Below, one piece after another: positions 1 to 7,193 of a stretch of 64,000 bases of DNA. The stretch is taken from the NCBI GenBank assembly GCA_025454405.1, contig JALOON010000001.1, positions 124,001-188,000 of the forward strand, written 5' to 3'. Below the pieces are notes generated by a model. That model was not told the DNA's origin. It was given only the letters and a program-made list of their open reading frames with translations, and did not search any database. Every line of letters begins with the position of its first letter. The stretch's first letter is position 1. The stretch comes from Oscillatoriaceae cyanobacterium Prado104 (GTDB lineage Bacteria > Cyanobacteriota > Cyanobacteriia > Cyanobacteriales > Microcoleaceae). Position numbers and translations under genes: made by a program.

Positions 1-751
1 CGCGGAACAGTTCTGAGTTGAATCTTTCGCGCCGAAAAAGTTGCACGACGCCGATGCCGATCAAATTTTCTTGCAGTTGGGCGTTGAGGTCGGAAAGTTC
101 TTCTCTCGCGTCGTAATTGGCGGTACGGTATTGGTACTGAAAATAAATTATTAGTGCGGTAATCGGCACCATCATCAACACCAAAATTAAAGCAAGTTGC
201 CACTGCATGACAAACATGAAAACGGCAATTACAATAATAGAAAATAAATCGCTGACAATCCCGATCGCCCCTGAAGAAAACACTTCTCCTAATGCTTCGA
301 CATCGCTGGTAAGGCGAGTGATTAATTTGCCTACGGGAGTGCGATCGAAAAATCGAACTGCCAGGGAAGTAACGTGAGCGAACAAATCGTTTCTAATATC
401 AGTAGTAATGATTTGCCCGACTTTCGTGACTAAATATCCTTGAAACGATTGCAATGCCAGCCGAAATATTATAGTCAGCATCAGCAAAATTGCCAGCACA
501 TTTAATCCGGTAGATAGAGGCATTCCCCGCAGAAATTCGTAAGTAGGTTCCGCGCGAATTAAAGAGATTGCCTGCCCGATCAAGACAGGTTGAATTGCCC
601 CCGATACTGACAGCGGAATTAACAGGGCGATCGAAATAATTAGCAAGCGCCTGCAGCGCCCTGCATAGGCTGCCAACCTCAAGAACAAGCGCCAGTCTGT
701 TTCGCGGCGGGGTTGGTGTTTGGTATCTGCGACTGGTGAGGAAATAGTCAT
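1..751 (-). CDS. ABC transporter ATP-binding/permease protein (5' part only)
   Basis: Reading from an ATG at 751 towards base 1, the frame stays open for about 250 codons and runs off the left edge, so only the N-terminal half is here and the nucleotide-binding domain lies outside. The N-terminus (MTISSPVADTKHQ) is followed by an Arg-rich stretch and hydrophobic segments typical of an ABC_membrane (type IV exporter) domain. Family hallmarks include a KVGQIITTDIRNDLFAHV-like coupling-helix region and the FFDRTPVGKLITRLTSDVE stretch, as found in MsbA/multidrug-type exporters. Substrate cannot be told. No ATPase motifs are visible because of the truncation, but the permease half is distinctive. 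It is transcribed in the same direction as the ATPase gene that starts at 2490, with an R1 repeat between them. Confidence 0.85.
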   Translation of the reverse strand, partial: MTISSPVADTKHQPRRETDWRLFLRLAAYAGRCRRLLIISIALLIPLSVSGAIQPVLIGQAISLIRAEPTYEFLRGMPLSTGLNVLAILLMLTIIFRLALQSFQGYLVTKVGQIITTDIRNDLFAHVTSLAVRFFDRTPVGKLITRLTSDVEALGEVFSSGAIGIVSDLFSIIVIAVFMFVMQWQLALILVLMMVPITALIIYFQYQYRTANYDAREELSDLNAQLQENLIGIGVVQLFRRERFNSELFR

Positions 752-833
752 CCGATTTGGGATTTTAGGCTTAAGATTTTAGATGCTACTAAAATATAGC
801 GTTTAATTCGATCGATTACCATAACAAAAACCG

Positions 834-895
834 TTCGTTCGTAGTGCGGACTTCAGTCTACAATATGCTGCGGACTGAAGTCTGCACTACAAACG
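834..895. repeat. R1 palindromic repeat
   Basis: An imperfect inverted repeat: GTAGTGCGGACTTCAGTC followed by GACTGAAGTCTGCACTAC, with a short spacer. The same unit recurs at 41803-41860, three times in tandem at 52041-52243, as a half-copy near 43970 and as three in-frame copies in the gene at 58798-60783. It looks like a small non-autonomous dispersed repeat. It could also fold as a terminator-like hairpin, but it has no T-tract. Confidence 0.85.
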
Positions 896-939
896 TTATT
901 TATTGAGGTCGATAGATCGAAAACAATATTAGCAGAAAC

Positions 940-2490
940 TCACGCCCGAATCACAGTAATAGTACGTTGATTTTGGGTCACTACAACCTCGGTTAACAAC
1001 CGTTCTTCAATGGGCAGGGCATTCGAGCGCCGATCGAACACAAATAACCAACCAAAATCTACCCCCAATCGCGCTAAATAGGATTCTAATTGTTCGATGC
1101 CATCTGCTTGAGGGTCGCGTTTTTTTTCGCGCCATACTTTTAATTCTATTCCCAAAATAACCGAGCGATACCTCAAGCATAAATCCATGCGATCGCTCCC
1201 GATCGCGTATTCTCTTTCCAGAGTTCCGCCGCCATTAACCACGCGGTGTAAAAAAGCCATTAATACCAGATGGGGCGCGATTTCATGGTAGCCCGTCGTA
1301 CCCAATAACGGTTCTCCATGCTGCCGCCAAAACTTAATAAAAGCTGCCAGCAAAGCATCTATATTTAACTCACCAGTCGCAGTTAACCAAGTCGGCGATA
1401 TTGTAGGTAAAGAAGCCATTGGTGTCACTGTTAATACCCTCGGTAATACCTCACGATAAATCGGATTGGCAATAGTTAATCCCCCAAGGGGGTGCATTTT
1501 ACACAAACCCAAATCGATCAAAAATTGAATATCATCATTGGGAATATCTCCCAATTCCAAACCTGCTAACATCGGTTCGATGATATTTTTTATTCGTGGT
1601 TCCCGCAAGCGTTCTGCTAAACTATCGAGATGGGTATCTTGACGGGCGATTAGGATTTCCTTAGCTTGCAAAATATGTGCTTCGGTCATCGGAACCGTTC
1701 GATCCTTCACCATTTTTTCGACAACTTCTTTAGCCAAAGCATTGACCAACCAAGGTTGTCCTTGAGTTAAATCGAAGGCTGTTGCTGTCGCTTGGGAAGT
1801 AAAAATTTGTCCCGTTTCTTGAGTGTGTTGCTGGTATAACTCTGCTACTTCTTCTTGATTAAAGTTTCTGAGAGTAATGGAAGTGACTTTGATATTAAAA
1901 GGACTCGCTGTATTTAATCTATCGCTACCGCCGGCTGCTACTTTGTAATCCCGCACGTCTCGCAAACCGATTAAAGCTAAAGATGAGGGAAAGTTTTCCG
2001 GGCGACTGGGATAACCATCCCGCAATTGTCGCAACACTGAAATTAGAGTTTCATTTTGCAAAGAATCAATTTCATCGATAAATATGACCAAAGGTCGAGG
2101 TGAAACTTTTGCCCAAGCTTGTAAACTCGCTCTAATTCTTTGTCCTGGTTCTTCATAAACCCAAGCATTCGGTTGTAAATCCTGCGGTAAGCGGATGCTA
2201 ATTGCATCGCGCCAAGCCCCCAAAATTGCTAATTCTGCAGCAGCAGGGTCATTGTTAAAGGCACTACCCACCTCCACCGATACCATTACCGCCGCGTAGC
2301 GTCCGCTTGCGGTTAGCTGTTTGGCTAATGCTAGCATTGCCGTAGTTTTACCTGTTTGTCGGGGTGCGTGAAGCACAAAATAACTTTCTTGTTCGATTAG
2401 GGTTTCCAAGTCGGGGAGGCGACTTGTAGCTGATAGCATATAGTGTTTGTCAGCTCTGCAGGGACCAGCAGTATTGAACCAGCGAGGCAT
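940..2490 (-). CDS. AAA-like ATPase with C-terminal PD-(D/E)XK-like domain
   Basis: 516 residues from the ATG at 2490 (MPRWFNTAGPC). A further in-frame ATG at 2547 would add 19 unconserved-looking residues. Walker A is APRQTGKTT at about residues 42-50. A Walker B-type strand (LVIFIDEIDSL) lies near residue 135. This is the AAA-like domain of many cyanobacterial ATP-binding proteins (AAA_14/AAA_35-like). The C-terminal 100 residues contain DRMDLCLRY...GIELKVWR, a D...ExK pattern of PD-(D/E)XK nucleases, as in the PDDEXK_9 families attached to such ATPases. The architecture suggests a STAND/AAA switch linked to a nuclease fold, possibly in defence or mobile-element biology, but function is unproven. 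It is divergent from the GNAT genes at 2631. Confidence 0.75.
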   Translation of the reverse strand: MPRWFNTAGPCRADKHYMLSATSRLPDLETLIEQESYFVLHAPRQTGKTTAMLALAKQLTASGRYAAVMVSVEVGSAFNNDPAAAELAILGAWRDAISIRLPQDLQPNAWVYEEPGQRIRASLQAWAKVSPRPLVIFIDEIDSLQNETLISVLRQLRDGYPSRPENFPSSLALIGLRDVRDYKVAAGGSDRLNTASPFNIKVTSITLRNFNQEEVAELYQQHTQETGQIFTSQATATAFDLTQGQPWLVNALAKEVVEKMVKDRTVPMTEAHILQAKEILIARQDTHLDSLAERLREPRIKNIIEPMLAGLELGDIPNDDIQFLIDLGLCKMHPLGGLTIANPIYREVLPRVLTVTPMASLPTISPTWLTATGELNIDALLAAFIKFWRQHGEPLLGTTGYHEIAPHLVLMAFLHRVVNGGGTLEREYAIGSDRMDLCLRYRSVILGIELKVWREKKRDPQADGIEQLESYLARLGVDFGWLFVFDRRSNALPIEERLLTEVVVTQNQRTITVIRA

Positions 2491-2630
2491 AGGATTTTTG
2501 TTAATAGCTGTACAATAGATCGCAGTAATAATTGTAACAAATTTCAATTAAATTATGAAATCTCCTACGGCTCCCGCAAATTCTATTTCTGCTTCTGGGG
2601 GCGATCGCAAACAGTATTCTTCTATTACTA

Positions 2631-3104
2631 TTGAAGGTTTCCCTTGAATTTGCTGATGACCTAGAATATTTGCACCCGATCTACAGCGATTCTGAAGTGA
2701 TGAAATATGTGAGCCAAGGTGTCAGAAATAGAGAAGAAACAGCAGCCGATTTGTTGCAGATAATCGCAGATTGGGAAAAACACGGTTTCGGTTTGTGGGC
2801 TGTTGTCTGTAAAGAAAACAACCAATTAATCGGCGACGGAGGGCTTCGCTTTTTAGGCGATACGCCGGAAGTTGAAGTCGGTTATGTATTAGCAAAAGCC
2901 TATTGGGGGAAAGGTTTAGCAACGGAAATTGCAGCAGCCAGCCTCAAGTACGGATTTGAAGTATTGCAACTAAAAAAAATTGTTGCAGTTGCAGATACTG
3001 AAAACATCGCTTCGCGGCGGGTAATGGAAAAAGTGGGGATGCAATACCAACATAACTTTAACTATCGCGATCGCGATCGAGTATATTATTCTATTTGTTT
3101 GTAA
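2631..3104 (+). CDS. GNAT family N-acetyltransferase, N-terminus short
   Basis: 157 residues of an acetyltransferase of the RimJ/RimL type (Acetyltransf_3), transferring an acetyl group from acetyl-CoA to an unknown acceptor. It shows the conserved GYVLAKAYWGKGLATEI acetyl-CoA-binding loop and the C-terminal S.RVMEKVGM motif. The neighbour at 3108 is a clear paralog (IYSDSE.MK, GYILDKHYWNRGLATEA), so this is a tandem duplication. Compared with that copy, the first strand (ETARLYLRQFTPDD) is missing. The frame has only a TTG start at 2631 and is closed by a stop at 2556-2558. A 30-codon ATG frame (2555-2647) overlaps in another phase. The 5' end therefore looks decayed or frameshifted. The body of the gene is intact; activity is uncertain. 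Confidence 0.7.
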   Translation: MKVSLEFADDLEYLHPIYSDSEVMKYVSQGVRNREETAADLLQIIADWEKHGFGLWAVVCKENNQLIGDGGLRFLGDTPEVEVGYVLAKAYWGKGLATEIAAASLKYGFEVLQLKKIVAVADTENIASRRVMEKVGMQYQHNFNYRDRDRVYYSICL

Positions 3105-3107
3105 ATC

Positions 3108-3641
3108 ATGCAAGAATTAGAAACAGCAAGATTGTACCTCAGACAATTCACGCCAGACGATTTAGATGATTTGTACCGCATCTACAGCGATTCAGAAATC
3201 ATGAAACATCTCGGGAAAGGAGTTCTAACTAAAGAAGAAACCCAAAATCGATTGTATGCGATTCTTGAAACTTGGAAACAAAACAACTTCGGAATATGGG
3301 CATTATTACACAAAATAGATAATCGCTTTATCGGCCGCTGCGGGTTGGTTTTCCTCGATAAAACACCGGAAGTTGAACTCGGCTACATTCTAGACAAACA
3401 TTATTGGAATCGAGGCTTGGCTACTGAAGCATCTCTCGCTAGTTTGCATTATGGATTTGATATATTGAAGTTAGAGAAAATTGTCGCCGTTGCCCGCCCG
3501 GAAAACCTCGCATCCCAGCGAGTCATGCAGAAAGTCGGTATGAAATATGAAAAAAATGCTCGCTATTATGATAGTGATGTCGTATATTATTCTATTTCGC
3601 GATCTGTCTATTTTAGATTGCAGAATTTGCAATTGAATTAG
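3108..3641 (+). CDS. GNAT family N-acetyltransferase (RimJ/RimL type)
   Basis: 177 residues with the full family start (MQELETARLYLRQFTPDD), the IYSDSEIMKHLGKG segment, the acetyl-CoA pyrophosphate loop (YWNRGLATEASLA) and the terminal SQRVMQKVGMKYE motif. Three bases separate it from the stop of the upstream paralog, so the two are probably co-transcribed. The C-terminal tail (RSVYFRLQNLQLN) runs beyond the usual end and is rich in Leu/Asn/Gln; it may be read-through into former spacer. The acceptor is unknown. The family includes ribosomal-protein and antibiotic acetyltransferases, and nothing here distinguishes them. Confidence 0.85.
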   Translation: MQELETARLYLRQFTPDDLDDLYRIYSDSEIMKHLGKGVLTKEETQNRLYAILETWKQNNFGIWALLHKIDNRFIGRCGLVFLDKTPEVELGYILDKHYWNRGLATEASLASLHYGFDILKLEKIVAVARPENLASQRVMQKVGMKYEKNARYYDSDVVYYSISRSVYFRLQNLQLN

Positions 3642-3779
3642 CAGCACTGCGAAGCCAAAATAATGCAGCAGCAAATATTTTATATGAAATATCTAAATGT
3701 TTGCTACAAACGATCGAGCCCGAATGCAGGTAGCATAAAATACGATCGGTAGCATTCTTTTTTCTATTTCATATTAGAA

Positions 3780-3932
3780 CCCAACAAACAAAATCAAACT
3801 TCAACTGCTCCAAATATGGGAAATCAACAGCCAGCAAATCCGCCTTTTCTTCCCAGAGAAACTGCTCCTCCTTTAGGCGAATTTTCAGGGCGCGATCGTA
3901 CAGGGCTCGGGCGATCGTCAAAAAGATCTTAA
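3780..3932 (+). pseudogene. Relic of a VWA-protein gene (fragment of a 7194-9386-like gene)
   Basis: A frame through ATG 3816 ending at TAA 3930-3932 reads NPPFLPRETAPPLG followed by a GRDR motif. It matches, almost base for base over about 90 bp (about 3818-3905), the proline-rich linker of the intact VWA protein 3.8 kb downstream (about 7655-7740). Immediately before it, Q/N-rich codons also resemble that gene. No start region, VWA domain or C-terminus remains. It is a decayed partial duplicate, with the 31-residue-repeat gene lying between relic and parent. The rest of 3642-4006 holds no recognisable gene; just before base 4007 is a G/C-rich stretch that could be a minor hairpin. Confidence 0.75.
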
Positions 3933-4006
3933 ATGGGTTCTATAAACAAACATCCCTCCAGCAGGACGCTGAAGGGAGAAGTAGTCGGGATAGCTAAGGC
4001 TGCAGC

Positions 4007-6466
4007 CTAAGCGTGTGGTAGTTGCTGGGGCTGCTGAGCATCTAATTGCCCTTGCGAAGTTCTTCTTACCCAAGGAGTAAACCGATTCGGATGAACGCAT
4101 TCAGCATTATTTAGTTCATCTTTGAGGTTTTTGGCAAAGAGATCGAACATCTCAACCAAAGCTTGGCGATCCGTTAAGCAACCTTGCAGGGCAATAAGTT
4201 GTTCTAGAGTCCAGTTATACAGTTGGATATCTCCCTGCTCGATGCGGAAATATAACTGATTCTCAAACTGTCCCAAACGGACGTAGAAGTTCTCAATGTC
4301 AGTTTTGATTGACTGCATGTCGATGTAAAATTGCTGTTTTTTGATGTCTCCTAAAATCGTGGTTTTGAGAGATTCCGTGAAGTTTTGATTGACCTCATTC
4401 TTAACGAGGGTAGGTACTTCATTGCGGAAGTTGAAAAACTTATTGTCTACGCTGACATTGATGCGGTTATCCACATCGTTGACAACATTATTAACGACTA
4501 ACTGAAGGTTGTCATTTGTGGACTGATTAACAACAGATTGGATGCGCCGATCGAAATCAGATTCAATCTGTTTGATTACCAGATTCTTAATATTTTGGTT
4601 TTGGTTGGCAACCTTAATGTTAACTACCGCATCAATCCGCTTATCGATGTTGCTTTGTATCTGATGAATGACTTGAGTGCTAATATCTTGGGCTTGATTT
4701 TCAATTTTGAGGCTAACTACATTGTTAATGCGTTCCTCCATGTAGTTTTGCATTTGCTGAATCACAAGATTCTTAACATCCTCAGTTTGATCGGAAATTT
4801 TCAGCGTAACGACATTATCCACTCGTCGATCGATGTCTAAGTTGATCTGCTGAACGACTTGAGTGATGATTTCTTGACTTCGATCGGCAATTTTGACATT
4901 AAAGGCATTATCAATGCGGAGGTCAATGTCATTTGAGATTTGGTTGACAACTTGAGTGTTAATATCTCGAGATTGATTGGCAATTTTGAGATTGACGACG
5001 CTTTCAATCCGATGCTCCAGTTCTGTTTGCATTTGCTGAACGACTGAAGTCTTAATCTCTTGAGTTAGGTTGTTGATTTTCAGATTAACTACAGACTCAA
5101 CGCGCTCGCTCAATTCTGTTTGCATCTGTTGAATCACCAAGTTTTTAATTTCTTGGGTTTGTTCGTAGATTGCTACATTAACCTGGTCGCTCACCATTCT
5201 GGGAACTCTGGTAACGAACAAGTCATTGACATTTTTGTTAAAGTGATTGGACCAAGCTTGGAAGTTCTCGTTGAAATTTACCTCCATTTGTTGCGTGAGA
5301 GTCTTCATCATGAACTCAACCCGCGCTACCTGCATGGCAAGTTTCTTAGCTTGACTTTGATAGCCTTTAAGGATCGATTTTTCCAGGTTGTCCCAGTAGG
5401 CTTGTTTGTTCTCGTCTTTGTCATCAGTTACGGTGACTGAGGTTTCGATCCGGGCTGCCATCTCTTGCCACATTCGCTCCATCCGCTCTTCGTCAAAACT
5501 GAAGCTGAAAGCATTCCCACTGCTTAAGTTACCTCCACCAGCACCGATCCCAGCAGTAAATCCTGTAGCGCTAGTTCCGCCACCAGGGTTTACCACAGTG
5601 ACATTGCTGTCGTTGGTATTTTTGCCACCGGTTCCTTTTCCTGTGGATTCCTGCTCTTTGTACTTTTCCCTTACTTGGGCCTCACTCACTGTGTTAATTT
5701 CTAGAACAACTTGTCCTTGGTTATCTTCCTTGTAAGTGTCAAAGAAAAATCCTAAAAGGGTAGTTTTTTCTTTGACTTCTAAAATGAATTCGTCTTGCAA
5801 TCCGTTGAGCGAACACCAAGTTTCTTCAACTTCAATGCCTGTAATATTGGTGACAAATTTCCCATCTTTAACCCACAGTAACGCCCAGGGCTCTAATTGA
5901 AATTTTTGCTCGGCAGACCAATAGCTAGCATTGCTTTCACGAATCTTGACTTTGTAATTGCCCGCTGCCAACTCAATAAAATTGGAATTTTGTTGCTTCA
6001 GGCTTGATAGAATCCCTTCATCAAGAATGTAACAGTTTTTCTTGCTATCAACCGTTATATTTTGAGGGGCAAAAGAAGCTTTGTCGCTCGTAATTAAAAG
6101 GTTAACCCCTCCTTTGTTATCGCTATTATTAACATCCAAGAACAAAGCGCAGACAACTGCTTGATTTTTGACTTCTAACTGCAAGCTTTTGCTGTATCCG
6201 TTTAAAGTTGTCCAAGTTGCACCTGTTTCAGCGCCCGTGTTTTTGTTGATAAACGTACTGCCATCAACCCCGTATACCCAAAGTACAACCAAAGGTTCGC
6301 CTTCTGTTTTGCTCTGAGCGTAACTGTAACTGCCACTGGTGATTTTTATATCAAAAGTTCCTGACTCCAAAGTAAAAGAACTAGCAACATTTTGTTGCAA
6401 ATATTGCATTGCATTGTCTTCAATAACGTAACAATTATTTTTGGTGTCAATGGTTAAAAGTTGCAT
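4007..6466 (-). CDS. Large protein: duplicated N-terminal domain plus seven 31-residue helical repeats
   Basis: 819 residues from ATG 6466, chosen because GGTGA lies 4 bases upstream; an ATG at 6514 would add 16 residues without support. Not recognised. Residues about 1-125 and 135-265 are two copies of one domain: each begins with a (I/V)DxKxNCYxxx(E/D) strand, has a (P/A)LxLWV strand, a GxxxEETW/GATWxxLNG loop and ends (V/N)LxI(T/N). Length and strand-like pattern suggest a beta-sandwich. A Gly/Thr/Asn-rich linker (about 270-325) follows. Then comes a long helical part with seven consecutive 31-residue units of the form VNxKIxNQxQxI...VVxQI...IDxRIxxV (nt about 4590-5200). The C-terminus is mixed and ends in a Gln-rich tail. 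There is no signal peptide and no membrane segment, so cytoplasmic. A filament, scaffold or tether-like role is inference. Confidence 0.75.
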   Translation of the reverse strand: MQLLTIDTKNNCYVIEDNAMQYLQQNVASSFTLESGTFDIKITSGSYSYAQSKTEGEPLVVLWVYGVDGSTFINKNTGAETGATWTTLNGYSKSLQLEVKNQAVVCALFLDVNNSDNKGGVNLLITSDKASFAPQNITVDSKKNCYILDEGILSSLKQQNSNFIELAAGNYKVKIRESNASYWSAEQKFQLEPWALLWVKDGKFVTNITGIEVEETWCSLNGLQDEFILEVKEKTTLLGFFFDTYKEDNQGQVVLEINTVSEAQVREKYKEQESTGKGTGGKNTNDSNVTVVNPGGGTSATGFTAGIGAGGGNLSSGNAFSFSFDEERMERMWQEMAARIETSVTVTDDKDENKQAYWDNLEKSILKGYQSQAKKLAMQVARVEFMMKTLTQQMEVNFNENFQAWSNHFNKNVNDLFVTRVPRMVSDQVNVAIYEQTQEIKNLVIQQMQTELSERVESVVNLKINNLTQEIKTSVVQQMQTELEHRIESVVNLKIANQSRDINTQVVNQISNDIDLRIDNAFNVKIADRSQEIITQVVQQINLDIDRRVDNVVTLKISDQTEDVKNLVIQQMQNYMEERINNVVSLKIENQAQDISTQVIHQIQSNIDKRIDAVVNIKVANQNQNIKNLVIKQIESDFDRRIQSVVNQSTNDNLQLVVNNVVNDVDNRINVSVDNKFFNFRNEVPTLVKNEVNQNFTESLKTTILGDIKKQQFYIDMQSIKTDIENFYVRLGQFENQLYFRIEQGDIQLYNWTLEQLIALQGCLTDRQALVEMFDLFAKNLKDELNNAECVHPNRFTPWVRRTSQGQLDAQQPQQLPHA

Positions 6467-7193
6467 GATTTCACCCGTGAAAAATTTTACTATTTGGTAT
6501 TTGAAAATTTGCATTCATTAAATAAATGCATTTATTGAAAGTATAGCATCGCTAAATCTCGATTGTCAACCTCTTTTGTCATCTTTTTTACTTTATTTAC
6601 ACGACATCATTCGCGTTAATTTTAACACTAAAAAAACTGACACTATCAAACGTAAAAATGACAGTGCCGATATCCCGCCAAGCCAGCAGGAAAAGCCTAA
6701 AAGCATCGTTTCACTCACCGGAAAGTAAACCGAAGTTCTGAGATTTAAACTCTTGTGAACCGCTCAGTTTTTGAATGAACTCGATCGCCAGGAGTATAGG
6801 TTTTTGAATAGCTGCCCAACTATCCAAATTTTAGAGAAAAACCCAAAACCTAAATCTTAAGAAAACCTAAAATTTACAATCTATTCCGCCAGACCAACCA
6901 AGTTGCCGGCGTTTTCCAATAGAACTCCTAATTCCAAGCTCGCTAGCTCGACTTATATGTTGGCTGCTGCGCAAATGCAGGCGGGTTTTGCACTACGGAG
7001 CAGTTGCCTGAAACCATGTGCGCTGTAAGGTGTACAGCGGTTCCCGCAGTTATGAGATACATTAGCAGCAATTATCAAACTAATTTCTTAAAGCGGCTGC
7101 CACTGTATTTTGTATACCGCATTACAGCCGGAACTACTGTAATATATTTATTCAATCAGATCGCGATCGGCATACTGCCAGGAGTCAGCGCTT
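6467..7193. other. 727-bp spacer between divergent genes, no gene seen
   Basis: No frame here has family similarity; a short plus-strand frame at 7004-7201 overlaps the next start and looks spurious. The left part is AT-rich and must hold the promoter of the repeat-protein gene. An STRR-like run of AAACCTAAA-type units lies near 6840-6880. The right end carries AGGAG at 7180-7184, nine bases before the ATG of the VWA gene, a good ribosome binding site. Confidence 0.6.
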
